Shown here: positions 1 through 9,213 of the stretch, piece by piece
Position numbering within the stretch: the stretch's first letter is position 1
How the letters are laid out: each line of letters opens with the position of its first letter
From: Oscillospiraceae bacterium
GTDB taxonomy: Bacteria > Bacillota > Clostridia > Oscillospirales > Oscillospiraceae
Length of the DNA: 55,737 bases
NCBI GenBank assembly: GCA_017444665.1
Contig: JAFSWC010000088.1
Location: forward strand, 1 to 55,737
Reading direction: 5' to 3'
Notes under the pieces: model-generated
The model's input: only the letters and a program-made list of their open reading frames with translations
What the model was told of the DNA's origin: nothing
The model's database searches: none
Program-made: the position numbers and the translations under genes

Positions 1-427
1 CGGCGAGCGCTATATGAAGAACCGCGAGCGCGCGATGCACATCCTGCAGGAGGAAAGCGAGCTGCAGGAGATCGTCCGTCTGGTCGGCCAGGACGCGCTG
101 TCGCCAAGCGACCGTCTGACGATGGAGACCGCCAAAATGATCCGCGAGGACTTTTTGCAGCAGAACGCCTTTGTCGACGAGGACGCGTATTCGTCCTATA
201 AAAAGCAGTTCCGTCTGCTGGACATCATCCTGCACTATGACGCGCTCTGCCGCGAGGCGCTGGAGAAGAAGGCCAACATGAACACGCTCTTCGCCATCGA
301 CGCGCGCGAAAAGATCGGCCGCGCCAAGATGGCCGATCCCAACGGCTTTGAGAGCATCTATGACGCGATTGACGAAGAGATGAAGCTGGAGATCGACGCG
401 GTGATCGCAGGAGGTGAAGACGCATGA
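1..427 (+). CDS. ntpA: V-type ATP synthase subunit A, C-terminal part (5' end outside window)
   Basis: The reading frame is open from the window edge, so only the last ~141 residues are visible. They form the alpha-helical C-terminal domain of the catalytic A subunit, with the typical stretch of [20 protein letters not shown] followed by a YKKQFRLLD segment. The A subunit hydrolyses or makes ATP in the V1 head; the Walker A region lies upstream of the window. The stop codon overlaps the start of the B subunit gene in an ATGA junction, as usual in translationally coupled V-ATPase operons. Identification rests on this C-terminal similarity together with the B and D genes that follow. Confidence 0.93.
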   Translation, partial: GERYMKNRERAMHILQEESELQEIVRLVGQDALSPSDRLTMETAKMIREDFLQQNAFVDEDAYSSYKKQFRLLDIILHYDALCREALEKKANMNTLFAIDAREKIGRAKMADPNGFESIYDAIDEEMKLEIDAVIAGGEDA

Positions 428-1797
428 TCAAGGAATATAAAACCATTAAAGAGATCGCGAGCCCGCTGATGATCGTGGACGGCGTCGAGGGCGTCACCTA
501 CGACGAACTGGGCGAGTTGGAGCTTCCCAACGGCCAGATCCGCCGCTGCAAGGTGCTGGAGGTCGAGGGCAATCGCGCTGTCGTCCAGCTGTTTGAAAGC
601 GCGCAGGGCATCAACCTGGCCGAGACGAAGGTCCGCTTCCTCGGCCATCCGCAGCAGCTTGCCGTCAGCGAGGACATGCTCGGCCGCGTCTTCAACGGTA
701 TGGGCATGCCGATCGACGGCGGCCCCGAGATCCTGCCCGACGCGTATATGGACATCAACGGTCTGCCGATGAACCCGGCGGCCCGCGCCTATCCGGCCGA
801 ATTCATCCAGACCGGCGTTTCCACGATCGACGGGCTCAACACCCTGGTCCGCGGCCAGAAGCTTCCGATCTTCTCCGGCTCGGGTCTGCCCCACGCCGCG
901 CTTGCCGCGCAGATCGCGCGCCAGGCCCGCGTTCTGGGCGACAACGAGACCTTTGCCGTCGTCTTTGCCGCCATCGGCATCACGTTTGAGGAGTCCGAGT
1001 ACTTCATCAGCGACTTCCGCCGCACCGGCGCCATCGACCGTACGGTCGTCTTTTCAAACCTGGCCCACGACCCCGCCGTCGAGCGTATCGCCACGCCGCG
1101 TATGGCGCTGACCGCGGCCGAGTATCTGGCCTTTGAAAAGGATATGCAGGTCCTGGTCATCCTGACGGATATCACCAACTACGCCGAAGCGCTGCGCGAG
1201 GTTTCCGCCGCGAAGAAGGAAGTCCCCGGCCGCCGCGGCTATCCCGGCTATCTCTACACCGACCTTGCGACGATGTACGAGCGCGCCGGCCGCCGCCAGG
1301 GCAAGAAGGGCTCGATCACGATGATCCCGATCCTGACGATGCCCGAGGACGACAAAACCCACCCGATCCCCGACCTGACCGGCTATATCACCGAGGGACA
1401 GATCATCCTCTCCCGCGATTTGCACCGCAAGGGCATCGTCCCGCCCGTGGACGTGCTGCCTTCGCTGAGCCGTCTGAAGGACAAGGGCATTGGCGTCGGC
1501 AAGACCCGCGAGGACCACGCCGGCACGATGAACCAGCTCTTTGCCGCCTATTCCCGCGGCAAGGACGCCAAGGAACTGATGACCATTCTCGGCGAGGCAG
1601 CGCTGAGCGAGGACGACAAGCTCTTTGCCAAATTCGCCGACGAGTTTGAGCGCCGCTACGTCTCACAGGGCAACACGACCAACCGCACGATCCAGGAGAC
1701 GCTGGATCTGGGCTGGGAGCTCTTGAAGATCCTGCCGCGGCGCGAGCTGAAGCGTATCAAGCCCGAGATGATCGACAAGTACATGCCGAAAGACTGA
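424..1797 (+). CDS. ntpB: V-type ATP synthase subunit B
   Basis: 457 residues, the normal length for the non-catalytic B subunit of a V/A-type ATPase. It begins with the beta-barrel domain ([21 protein letters not shown]). The nucleotide-binding fold follows, with the [20 protein letters not shown] region, which replaces the Walker A lysine motif of A subunits, then [37 protein letters not shown]. The C-terminal helical domain ends in [17 protein letters not shown]. The GAGGTG ribosome site lies inside the end of ntpA and the start codon is in the ATGA overlap. With A and D it forms the V1 head, which couples ion movement across the membrane to ATP synthesis or hydrolysis. Confidence 0.96.
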   Translation: MIKEYKTIKEIASPLMIVDGVEGVTYDELGELELPNGQIRRCKVLEVEGNRAVVQLFESAQGINLAETKVRFLGHPQQLAVSEDMLGRVFNGMGMPIDGGPEILPDAYMDINGLPMNPAARAYPAEFIQTGVSTIDGLNTLVRGQKLPIFSGSGLPHAALAAQIARQARVLGDNETFAVVFAAIGITFEESEYFISDFRRTGAIDRTVVFSNLAHDPAVERIATPRMALTAAEYLAFEKDMQVLVILTDITNYAEALREVSAAKKEVPGRRGYPGYLYTDLATMYERAGRRQGKKGSITMIPILTMPEDDKTHPIPDLTGYITEGQIILSRDLHRKGIVPPVDVLPSLSRLKDKGIGVGKTREDHAGTMNQLFAAYSRGKDAKELMTILGEAALSEDDKLFAKFADEFERRYVSQGNTTNRTIQETLDLGWELLKILPRRELKRIKPEMIDKYMPKD

Positions 1798-1834
1798 GCG
1801 TCTTTTGATGATTTCGATCAGGAGGTGATGCTTT

Positions 1835-2488
1835 TTGGCAAGTACGACCATAACCCCGACCCGCATGGTGCTCAATCAGCTCAAGGGCAGATTGAAAACC
1901 GCCCGCCGCGGGCATAAGCTGCTGAAGGACAAGCGCGACGAGCTGATGCGCCAGTTTATGGACGTCGTCAAGCAAAACAAGGCGCTGCGCATCCGCGTGG
2001 AGGAGGGGCTGACCCAGGCCTTTGCCTCGCTGCAGGTGGCAAGCTCGATCATGTCCCCCGAAATGCTGGAGCAGGCGCTGCTCTATCCGCGCCAGAGCGT
2101 CGAGCTGGGGATGGACTTCAAAAATATCATGAGCGTCAACGTGCCGCTCTACCACTTTACGACGAAGAACAACGATCCCTCGGAGATCTATCCCTACGGC
2201 TTTGCCCAGACCTCGGGCGAGCTGGACGACGCGCTGGACAAGCTCGCGCGCGTGTTTGAGGATATGCTGGAGCTGGCCCAGGTCGAAAAGACCATGCAGC
2301 TTCTGGCGGAGGAGATCGAAAAGACCCGCCGCCGCGTCAACGCGCTGGAGTACGTTATGATCCCCGAGCTGGAGGGGAACATCAAGTATATCTCCATGAA
2401 GCTGGAAGAGAACGAAAACGCCACAAAGGTCCGTCTGCTGAAGGTCAAAGAAATGGTGCTGCAGGACGCGCATCATTACGAGCGGTAA
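1835..2488 (+). CDS. ntpD: V-type ATP synthase subunit D (central stalk)
   Basis: 217 residues, the usual length. The start is a TTG at 1835, chosen because GGAGGTG (1821-1827) sits at ideal distance and the protein then begins MASTTITPTRMVLNQLKGRL, the hallmark N-terminus of subunit D. The first and last thirds are long amphipathic helices (for example KTARRGHKLLKDKRDELMRQ), which pair as the antiparallel coiled coil of the rotor shaft turning inside the A3B3 head. It lies 37 bp after ntpB and is the last gene of the operon, followed at once by a strong terminator hairpin. Confidence 0.95.
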   Translation: MASTTITPTRMVLNQLKGRLKTARRGHKLLKDKRDELMRQFMDVVKQNKALRIRVEEGLTQAFASLQVASSIMSPEMLEQALLYPRQSVELGMDFKNIMSVNVPLYHFTTKNNDPSEIYPYGFAQTSGELDDALDKLARVFEDMLELAQVEKTMQLLAEEIEKTRRRVNALEYVMIPELEGNIKYISMKLEENENATKVRLLKVKEMVLQDAHHYER

Positions 2489-2492
2489 AACG

Positions 2493-2525
2493 AAAAGCAC
2501 TCCGTCTGGGACGGAGTGCTTTTAT
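2493..2525 (+). terminator. Intrinsic terminator of the V-ATPase operon
   Basis: A perfect 14-bp inverted repeat (2493-2506 with 2510-2523) with a 3-base loop runs into a T-rich end. It starts 5 bp after the ntpD stop codon. Confidence 0.9.
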
Positions 2526-2542
2526 CATATGGCGCCTTTCGG

Positions 2543-2578
2543 GAAAACAAAAGGGAACGGATAAAACCGTTCCCTTTC
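2543..2578 (-). terminator. Terminator of the GNAT/DUF2156/UDG/CCA reverse operon
   Basis: The inverted repeat AAAGGGAACGG / CCGTTCCCTTT (2550-2560 with 2567-2577) is followed on the reverse strand by TTGTTTT. It lies about 120 bp beyond the last reverse gene. The bases between (2579-2695) hold nothing else I can recognise. Confidence 0.75.
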
Positions 2579-2695
2579 GTTATATGGATGAGGACAAAAT
2601 GAAAAAGATGAGTCACATTTGAGCTTGGTATCATCATAGCCCTCAGATGTTACGTAAACAAGATGAAAATTGTTTCAAGAATGTAAAATGGCGGT

Positions 2696-3502
2696 TTAAT
2701 CCAGCGTAAGATCCCAGACCGTGCCCGGTATGAGCGGCGCGTCCGCGGTGACATAGGGCTCACCCCCGTCCACTGCGGGGAGCGTGTAGACCGCCCTTGT
2801 GCAGCCGAGCGAAGCGGCCGCGGAAGCGGCAGATACGGCCGGATCCCCTCTCGCACAAAGGATCTCGCGCACGATCAGTTCCTCGCCGTCGCGGTAGGCG
2901 GCAAGCACGCCGTCCTCGGTGGCGTACAGACCGCCGCCGTAGGCCTCGCACAGCGCGCGCTGCGCTTCGAGCATCGGATAGGACAGGCGTACAAAGCTTT
3001 TCCCCCGCAGCAGGTTTTCGCGCCAGAGCATGTATTCCGTCCCGGTCAGCTTCATTATGTCAACCGTTTTGCGCGCGTCGACCGTGCGGGCTTCCCGGCG
3101 GAGCAGATACTTTGTGCCGATCGCCTTTTCATACCAGGCGTAGAGCGGCGTCTCGGCCGGCAGCGTCGTGACGATCACGGACTCGCGTCGGCGGCATAGC
3201 TCCGCCGCCGCCTTGGAGAGCGCGGCGCCGATCCCCTGTCCGCGCGCGGCCTCATGCACGGCCACGGCATAGAGATAGCCGAGCTGGGCGCGCGTGCCGT
3301 CGGGCCGCTGCCATTCAAAGCCCGTCAGCGCGTAGGCCGCGCCGAGCAGCTCCCCCGTCTCGTCCGCCGCGACGACGGCGCCGCCGATATCGGGCAGGAG
3401 GCGGAAGAAGGCGTCAAGAAAGATCTCGCTCTCGTCAAAGACGCGCCGCCACAGCGCGCGCATGGCCGGCACGTCGGCGGGGGTATAGTCGCGGATCATC
3501 AT
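2696..3502 (-). CDS. GNAT family N-acetyltransferase
   Basis: 268 residues. The N-terminal half (about 1-150) is a GNAT domain. It starts MIRDYTPADVPAMRALWRRV, has the LYAVAVHEAARGQGIGAALS acetyl-CoA loop (R/Q-x-x-G-x-G/A pattern, QGIGAAL) and ends near PLYAWYEKAIG. The C-terminal ~110 residues resemble the sterol-carrier-like tail of two-domain GNAT proteins (Eis-like); this part is less sure. The substrate cannot be told from sequence. The start overlaps the stop of the DUF2156 gene by 4 bp (ATGA), so the two are translationally coupled. Confidence 0.8.
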   Translation of the reverse strand: MMIRDYTPADVPAMRALWRRVFDESEIFLDAFFRLLPDIGGAVVAADETGELLGAAYALTGFEWQRPDGTRAQLGYLYAVAVHEAARGQGIGAALSKAAAELCRRRESVIVTTLPAETPLYAWYEKAIGTKYLLRREARTVDARKTVDIMKLTGTEYMLWRENLLRGKSFVRLSYPMLEAQRALCEAYGGGLYATEDGVLAAYRDGEELIVREILCARGDPAVSAASAAASLGCTRAVYTLPAVDGGEPYVTADAPLIPGTVWDLTLD

Positions 3503-4404
3503 ATCACGCTCCAGGTGGCGGTGTACTTTTTCAGCAGATATGCCGGTTTGTACGATTCCTTTGAGCGGCGCAGCGCCTCGATGCCCATGTCGTCCTCGCG
3601 GTTGATGTAGCGCAGGGACGGATGCTTTTCCATCAGCATCCTGGTCAGCTCGCGGCAGGTCATGGGGTAGGCGCCGTTCAGGCTGCCCTCGGCCTTTTCA
3701 AAGTGGACGTCAAAAGTGTCCTCGCAGGCCATTTCTCCCAGCGTAAAGCCCACGATCTTACCGTTTGCGTACAGCACGCCGCCCTCGAGCCCCAGCTTTT
3801 CAAAGGCCGCGAAGGCGCGGACGATGGCCGTGTGCTCGTAGACGATGCTCTTCTCCAGCCGCTCGGCGTTTTCCTCTGACCAGACGTCCAGCATGTCGAG
3901 AGAGTCCGGAATCAGCTGGCGCGTCAGCGGCACGAAGCGCCAGTCGTTTTCCGCCTCAAAGCGGTTGCAGTGGTTCTTTTTGCCGTGCAGCGCCTTGCCG
4001 GCATAGGTGGCAAGCTTTTCCGCCTCGTAGATATAATCGGCGTTGTCGCCATCCTCGCTGAAGGCGAAGCAGCCGGGATACTCCTGCTCGAGCAGGGCGC
4101 GGTGCTCCTCGGTGATGCCGCGCAGACAGAACGGCTCGTAGCCGTGGACGCAGGCGTATTCGCGCAGCGCCTCGATCGCGGGGCGCAGCGGGCCCGTGCC
4201 GATCGGGAAAACAAAGGTCGGCTTGCCGGCATAGCGCAGCTTGGTCAGCATGCGGTCGCCGCTGCGGGCGACAAGCTGTTTGTAGCGGTTGTCCCAGATG
4301 TAGATGTTGCCGAAGTTGTAGTCCGCGCTGCGGCTGCCCTCGGCCATGACGATCTCGTCGATCCAGTGCTTGTCACAGAGCGTGACGGTTTTGAAGGGTA
4401 TCAT
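3499..4404 (-). CDS. DUF2156 (phosphatidylglycerol lysyltransferase C-domain-like) protein
   Basis: 301 residues from the ATG at 4404, preferred over an in-frame upstream ATG because AAAGGA sits just before it and the upstream start would run into the preceding gene. The protein belongs to the DUF2156 family, a double-GNAT fold related to the aminoacyl-transferase domain of MprF. Visible features are SADYNFGNIYIWDN near the N-terminus, GKKNHCNRFEAEN in the middle and the C-terminal YINREDDMGIEALRRSKESY. Members without membrane segments, like this one, are soluble and of uncertain substrate; aminoacyl or acyl transfer is inferred. It sits 17 bp after the uracil-DNA glycosylase gene. Confidence 0.82.
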   Translation of the reverse strand: MIPFKTVTLCDKHWIDEIVMAEGSRSADYNFGNIYIWDNRYKQLVARSGDRMLTKLRYAGKPTFVFPIGTGPLRPAIEALREYACVHGYEPFCLRGITEEHRALLEQEYPGCFAFSEDGDNADYIYEAEKLATYAGKALHGKKNHCNRFEAENDWRFVPLTRQLIPDSLDMLDVWSEENAERLEKSIVYEHTAIVRAFAAFEKLGLEGGVLYANGKIVGFTLGEMACEDTFDVHFEKAEGSLNGAYPMTCRELTRMLMEKHPSLRYINREDDMGIEALRRSKESYKPAYLLKKYTATWSVI

Positions 4405-4421
4405 AAATTTTCCTTTGCTGT

Positions 4422-4994
4422 TTATTCCGAATAGATGCTGCACTCCCGGCGGATCACGCTTCTGAGCTCGCGCAGATCCGCAAAGGTCTCCGGCCGCTTG
4501 GACACGTCGCGCAGCAGGGCGGATGGGTGGTAAATGGCCATATATTTCACGCCGTCTTTTTCAAACCACTGTCCGTGCTCGCGCGTGATGCGAAAGTCCT
4601 TTCGGATCAGCTCACCCGCGGCGATCCGGCCGAGGCACACAATGATCTTCGGGCGCACAAGGGCGATCTGCTCGTCGAGCCAATGACGGCATGCCGCCAT
4701 CTCCTCGGGCGCGGGATCGCGGTTCATCGGCGGACGGCACTTGACGGTGTTGGCAATATAGATCTTCGTCCGGTCAAGGCCGATCATCTCCAGCATGTCG
4801 TCCAGCAGTTTTCCCGCCGGGCCGACAAAGGGCTCGCCCTGCAGGTCTTCCTGCTCGCCGGGGCCCTCGCCGATGAACATGACCTCGCTCGGCGCTCTCC
4901 CCACGCCGAACACCAGCTTGCGGCGCGTGCCGCCCAGTGGGCAGTTCATGCAGCCGGCGCAGCGCCGGGCCAGGTTTTCCATTTCGTTTGGCAT
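4422..4994 (-). CDS. Type 4 uracil-DNA glycosylase (4Fe-4S)
   Basis: 190 residues from the ATG at 4994, which follows the CCA-enzyme stop by one base and has GAGGAAA in front; a start at 5021 would overlap that gene by 26 bp. Cysteines 12, 15 and 18 (CAGCMNCPL) and later cysteines (VKCRPP, ACRHWL) are the family's iron-sulphur ligand candidates. The active-site loop is GEGPGEQED (residues 42-50), then [13 protein letters not shown]. The C-terminal uracil-recognition segment is YHPSALLR. It removes uracil from DNA in base excision repair. The second residue of the motif is E rather than the commoner A (GEAPG), a tolerated variant. Confidence 0.93.
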   Translation of the reverse strand: MPNEMENLARRCAGCMNCPLGGTRRKLVFGVGRAPSEVMFIGEGPGEQEDLQGEPFVGPAGKLLDDMLEMIGLDRTKIYIANTVKCRPPMNRDPAPEEMAACRHWLDEQIALVRPKIIVCLGRIAAGELIRKDFRITREHGQWFEKDGVKYMAIYHPSALLRDVSKRPETFADLRELRSVIRRECSIYSE

Positions 4995-4995
4995 A

Positions 4996-6192
4996 TCAGT
5001 TTTCCTCGGTCCCGCGGACAAGCTGCAGCAGCAGCTCGCGCCGGTTGTTTTCGGGATAGTCCATCACATAGTCGAGCAGAAAGTTCAGCATCTCGCCAAG
5101 CTCTTTGCCGCGCAGCCCAAGCTCGACCAGATCGTCGCCGGTGACGGCAAGATGCCGGACGGAGAAGCACTCGCCGCTCTTCAGCACGGCGCGCAGCGCG
5201 TCGCGGCTTCTGCCGCCGATCAGCGCGTCATAGCACTGGGCGGCGCAGGAGGCCGTGTCGACGCCATAGCGGTTGAGCAGCTTTTTCCACTCCTTCGTCG
5301 TGCGGGGCGGGGAGGTGTGCAGCAGCTCGCAGCATTCGCTGCAGCAGCGCACCGTGCGCCCGTCGAGACGCAGAGCGGTCAGGAAATCATGCGCGGAATC
5401 GATCCAGCCCCGCCGCTCGAGGATCGCGCAGAGCGCGGCCCAGCGCGGCAGCGCTTTTTTCGGCATGGCCGTGATGCGGATCAGCTCGGAGCAGGGGTCG
5501 TCCTTGCGCCGGATCAGATACCGGTCGAGAAGACCGGCCTCGATCGCCGTGAGCAGGATCTGCGGCCGGCTTGTCAGCAGCATTTTTTCGATTTCGTCCC
5601 GCACGCGCTCCGCCGAAAGGGATGCCGCAAGCGGCGCTTTGGAATAAATGGCGGAAAGGGTTTTCTCCTCCAGCGCGAAGCCGAGCCTGGCCGAGAAGCG
5701 CAGCGCGCGGAACATGCGCAGCGCGTCCTCCTCATAGCGGCGTTCCGGCTCGCCCACACAGCGGATGATCCCCTTTTCGATGTCCTCGACGCCGCCGAAG
5801 GGGTCCGCGATCAGGCCGTCCGGCGGGAGGGCGATCGCGTTCATCGTGAAGTCGCGCCGGGCCAGATCCGAGGTCAGGTCGCCCACAAAGCTGACCGCCT
5901 CGGGATGGCGGTGGTCGGCATAGCTCCCGTCGGAGCGGAAGGTCGTGACCTCGACGCTGTGGGAGTGGATCAGCACCGTGACGGTCCCGTGGCGGATCCC
6001 CGTCGGCGCGGTGTGGGGGAAAAGCCCTCGCACCTCGTCGGGCAGGGCGCTGGTGCACACGTCCCAATCCTGCGGATGCACGCCAAGGATCATATCCCGC
6101 ACGCAGCCGCCGACAAGATAGGCGAGAAAGCCCCGCGACTGCAGGGTGATCAGCACTTGTTTGACATACCGGGGCGGTGTGATGTTGGCCAT
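4996..6192 (-). CDS. cca: CCA tRNA nucleotidyltransferase
   Basis: 398 residues from the ATG at 6192, which has GAGG six bases upstream; the TTG at 6198 has no such spacing. The N-terminal nucleotidyltransferase head carries YLVGGCVRD (GGCVRD at 28-33) and the two metal-binding aspartates in DWD (42-44), then [10 protein letters not shown]. The RNA/nucleotide binding neck has [20 protein letters not shown]. The rest is the helical body and tail with an HD-like remnant region. It adds or repairs the 3'-CCA of tRNAs using CTP and ATP without a template. It is the first gene of a tight reverse operon; the next gene starts one base after its stop. Confidence 0.94.
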   Translation of the reverse strand: MANITPPRYVKQVLITLQSRGFLAYLVGGCVRDMILGVHPQDWDVCTSALPDEVRGLFPHTAPTGIRHGTVTVLIHSHSVEVTTFRSDGSYADHRHPEAVSFVGDLTSDLARRDFTMNAIALPPDGLIADPFGGVEDIEKGIIRCVGEPERRYEEDALRMFRALRFSARLGFALEEKTLSAIYSKAPLAASLSAERVRDEIEKMLLTSRPQILLTAIEAGLLDRYLIRRKDDPCSELIRITAMPKKALPRWAALCAILERRGWIDSAHDFLTALRLDGRTVRCCSECCELLHTSPPRTTKEWKKLLNRYGVDTASCAAQCYDALIGGRSRDALRAVLKSGECFSVRHLAVTGDDLVELGLRGKELGEMLNFLLDYVMDYPENNRRELLLQLVRGTEEN

Positions 6193-6233
6193 GGTCAACC
6201 TCGTTTCCGTACTTGCATAAAAAGTGAGGGCGT

Positions 6234-6239
6234 ATTATA
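6234..6239 (-). promoter_or_regulatory. Possible -10 box for the cca operon
   Basis: A perfect TATAAT on the reverse strand lies 42 bp before the cca start. I could not find a good -35 box at 16-18 bp, so this is tentative. No clear promoter for murC was seen in the same 200-bp divergent gap. Confidence 0.35.
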
Positions 6240-6392
6240 ATGACTATCGCGCAAAGGATTCATCGAATCATTCTCCGCGCGATCATCATCGTACAATACG
6301 GTACATAGTAAAGACCGAACACTTTTTCCTTGCTTGTATTTTACCATTCCGCCAATGCAACATCAATACTCTTTTTCGGAGCGCGATTGAAC

Positions 6393-7772
6393 ATGATCGA
6401 ATTTGACAACTTCCTCTCCCCCGGCCGCAAGGGCCATCTCATCGGTATCGGCGGCGTTTCGATGTCCTCTCTGGCCGAGGTGTTAAAGGGCATGGGCATC
6501 ACCGTCACCGGCTCGGACATCAACGAAAGCCGCAACGTCGCCGAGCTGCGCGCCCACGGCTTTACCATTCACATCGGCCATCGGGCGGAGAATATCACCG
6601 ACGACATTGAATTTGTCGTCCGCACGGCCGCGGCCCATGACGACAATCCCGAGATCATCGCTGCGCACGAGCGGGGCATCCCCGTCTTTGAGCGGACTCA
6701 GGCCTGGGGCGCGATTTCGAAGGACTATCGGAACGCGCTGTGCATCGCCGGCACCCACGGCAAGACCACGACGACCTCGATGTGCACACACATCAACATG
6801 GCCGCCGATCGCGACCCTACCGTGATGATCGGCGGCACGCTGCCGCTGCTGCACTCCGGCCACCGCGTGGGCCACGGCAACACGATCATCATGGAGGCCT
6901 GCGAATATTACAACTCCTTCCTCTCCTTCCACCCGACGATCGCCGTGATTTTGAACATTGAGGCCGACCATCTGGACTTTTTCAAAGACCTTGATGACAT
7001 CAAGGCCTCATTCCGCGCCTTTGCCGAGCGTGTGCCGGTGGACGGTTCTATCATCGTCAACTTCGACGACGTCAACGCCATGGACGCCGTCAAGGGGATC
7101 GACCGCCACATTATGACCTTTGGGCTGAGTCCGTGGGCGGACGTGCACGCAGAGAACATCTCCTATCTCGGAGAAAACAGCTGCTTTGACATCATCTACC
7201 ACGGCCGGAAATACACCGATGTGACGCTGCACGTCCCGGGCGAGCACAATATCAAAAACGCGCTTGCGGCCACGGCTGCCTCGATCTGTCTCGGCATCCG
7301 GCCGAACGCCGTGAAATACGGGCTTGCGGGCTTCAACGGCGCGGGCCGCCGCTTTGAGTTCAAGGGCAAGTTCAACGGCGCGGACGTATATGACGACTAC
7401 GCCCACCACCCCGGCGAGCTGCGCGCGCTGCTGGACATGGTGGAAGGGCTGAACTACAAGCGCACGGTCGTGGTCTTTCAGCCGCATACCTACACGCGCA
7501 CCGCGGCGCTGTTTGACGATTTTGTCACCCAGCTCCGCCGCCCCGACGTCGTGCTGCTGGCCGAGATCTTCGCCGCGCGCGAGAAGAACACGATCGGCAT
7601 CTCCTCGTCCCAGCTGGCCGAGCAGATCCCCGGCGCGAACTTCTATCCCGGCTTCGACGGGCTGGAAAACGCGCTGCGCTCGCTGGCCCAGCCCGGCGAC
7701 ATCATCCTGACCGTCGGCGCGGGCGACGTTTACCGCGTCGGAGAGAGACTGGTCGCGGAAGCAAAAGAATAA
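6393..7772 (+). CDS. murC: UDP-N-acetylmuramate--L-alanine ligase
   Basis: 459 residues from the ATG at 6393, chosen because the protein then starts directly before the Rossmann motif HLIGIGGVSMSSLAEVL; the open frame upstream is not MurC-like. The ATP P-loop is AGTHGKTTTTS (about 119-129). The central domain has EACEYYNSFLSFHPTIAVIL and NIEADHLDFF, and the C-terminal domain has YDDYAHHPGELRA, the substrate-binding signature. It adds L-alanine to UDP-MurNAc in the cytoplasmic stage of peptidoglycan synthesis. The residues TTTTSM after the P-loop and the YYNSF motif match the clostridial branch of MurC. It stands alone, followed by a strong terminator shared with the convergent operon. Confidence 0.93.
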   Translation: MIEFDNFLSPGRKGHLIGIGGVSMSSLAEVLKGMGITVTGSDINESRNVAELRAHGFTIHIGHRAENITDDIEFVVRTAAAHDDNPEIIAAHERGIPVFERTQAWGAISKDYRNALCIAGTHGKTTTTSMCTHINMAADRDPTVMIGGTLPLLHSGHRVGHGNTIIMEACEYYNSFLSFHPTIAVILNIEADHLDFFKDLDDIKASFRAFAERVPVDGSIIVNFDDVNAMDAVKGIDRHIMTFGLSPWADVHAENISYLGENSCFDIIYHGRKYTDVTLHVPGEHNIKNALAATAASICLGIRPNAVKYGLAGFNGAGRRFEFKGKFNGADVYDDYAHHPGELRALLDMVEGLNYKRTVVVFQPHTYTRTAALFDDFVTQLRRPDVVLLAEIFAAREKNTIGISSSQLAEQIPGANFYPGFDGLENALRSLAQPGDIILTVGAGDVYRVGERLVAEAKE

Positions 7773-7781
7773 TCGCAAGGT

Positions 7782-7820
7782 AAAATCGCCCCGATGCAAA
7801 AGCATCGGGGCGATTTTTGT
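7782..7820. terminator. Bidirectional terminator between murC and the surface-protein operon
   Basis: A perfect 16-bp stem (7782-7797 with 7802-7817) with an AAAA loop is flanked by A and T runs on both sides, so it can end transcription of murC and of the convergent six-gene operon. Confidence 0.9.
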
Positions 7821-7827
7821 TTGCCGA

Positions 7828-9213
7828 TCAATCGAAGGCCGACATCGACGCGGCGCGCCAGGTCGTGCCGTCGTGGATAAAGACCATCTTATAGCCGTCG
7901 CGCATGGCGTAGGTGTTTTGTGTGTACCAGGATTTTGCCGTAAAGTCCGCCTTGTAGAGGATCGTGCAGGTAAAGCAGTTGCTGCCGACACGGCGGAAGT
8001 TGTCAAAGCTCAGCTCATCATACTTCACTTCGGTCGCGGAGGCCCAGATCATCGCGTCATACGAGTTGCGCGCATAGCTGTCAAGCTCCGTCCCCGGCAG
8101 GATGTGCTCCAGCAGATTGTTCAGCGCCGCACCGTTGTACTTGTAGTTGGCATAGCTCATATAGGCGTCAAAGAAGCCCTCGGCCGCGTTGCGCATCAGC
8201 TGCGTGATGTCCTCGCCGTCGGGATAGAAGAAATAGATCTTCCCGTCCTCTCCCACGATGGGGGAAAGCTCCCTGCCCTCATAGGCCGCGTGGATATCCG
8301 GCACGGTATAGAGCCCGTCGGCGGCGTAGACCAGCGTCTCATAGCCGCTGTCCGTCATGCGCTCGTCGAGGCCGCGGAACATGTTTCTGTCGCGCTTTGC
8401 GATCTCCTCCTCGCCGAGTTCAGCGCCGTTTACCGTAACAACGATGCCCTCGGGCGCCTCGATGCGGAAGGAATAGGTCGTTTCGGGCTTGACGACGTAT
8501 GAGACGCGGCCGTTTTCCACCGCGCCGCTCGGCGCGACCTCGTTGCCGGCCCCGTCGGTCACGGTGATCTCGCCGTAGAGGGGGCTGATCTCATAGCGGA
8601 CCATGCGGATCCGCGTGTCCATGCGCGCTTCCAGCGGAGTGAGCTCGGTAAGCGGAACGGAGGGATCGATGATCTGCTCCTCGCGCAGGGGTACGCCGTT
8701 GATGCGCACATCCATCCCGTCCGGCGCGTCGATCTGGACGGTGATCGCCGCCAGGTTGTCCGTCAGCGACGCGGCGCTGATCGAATCCAGCCGCCAGTCC
8801 GTCCGGCCGAAGCCGTAGTTGGGGCTGTTTTCATCGGGCACCAGTCTGACTTCGCCGAGGCGGGCCGGGCCGGCGTACAGGAAGAACACCGTCTGGGAGG
8901 CGTCGCTGCGGGACATGTCGCGCCGGAAGCTGATCTTTTTGCCCTGGACCGAGTGGTCGAAGAAGTTTTCAAACAGCGTGCGGGCGTCCTCGTATTCGCT
9001 GACGCCGCCGGCGCTTTCGGCAAGGGCGTCGTGCAGCTCCTTCTCGCTCATGGAGGCGAGTATGTCGTCCATCGCCTTCTCGGGGCGCGTCTGCTCGTAG
9101 ATCGAGGCGTATTTATAGAAAAACACGCAGGCGAGGAAGCCAAGCAGCAGCAGGAGCATCGTCCAGAACAGAAGGAACAGGCCCCAGCCGTCGCGTTTCT
9201 TTTTCTCAGCCAT
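7828..9213 (-). CDS. Membrane-anchored protein with repeated PEGA/TcaA-like beta domains
   Basis: 461 residues from the ATG at 9213 (GAGGAGGA upstream, 8-bp overlap with the preceding gene). A basic N-terminus (MAEKKKRDGW) leads into one membrane helix (about 11-34), so most of the chain is probably outside. Two segments share the pattern of small beta-sandwich repeats: APDGMDVRINGVPL and APEGIVVTVNGAEL, each with an ING/VNG turn, as in PEGA or TcaA-like domains. The last ~130 residues resemble NTF2-like or TcaA C-terminal folds (YDAMIWASATEVKYDELSF, then a strand-rich end with GTTWRAASM). There is no zinc ribbon at the N-terminus, unlike TcaA proper. It is the last gene of the operon; its exact role is unknown. 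Confidence 0.7.
   Translation of the reverse strand: MAEKKKRDGWGLFLLFWTMLLLLLGFLACVFFYKYASIYEQTRPEKAMDDILASMSEKELHDALAESAGGVSEYEDARTLFENFFDHSVQGKKISFRRDMSRSDASQTVFFLYAGPARLGEVRLVPDENSPNYGFGRTDWRLDSISAASLTDNLAAITVQIDAPDGMDVRINGVPLREEQIIDPSVPLTELTPLEARMDTRIRMVRYEISPLYGEITVTDGAGNEVAPSGAVENGRVSYVVKPETTYSFRIEAPEGIVVTVNGAELGEEEIAKRDRNMFRGLDERMTDSGYETLVYAADGLYTVPDIHAAYEGRELSPIVGEDGKIYFFYPDGEDITQLMRNAAEGFFDAYMSYANYKYNGAALNNLLEHILPGTELDSYARNSYDAMIWASATEVKYDELSFDNFRRVGSNCFTCTILYKADFTAKSWYTQNTYAMRDGYKMVFIHDGTTWRAASMSAFD

Noticed and set aside
4795-6240. 481-codon forward frame opposite the CCA enzyme
   Set aside because: Antisense to the CCA-adding enzyme and UDG genes; no domain recognised.
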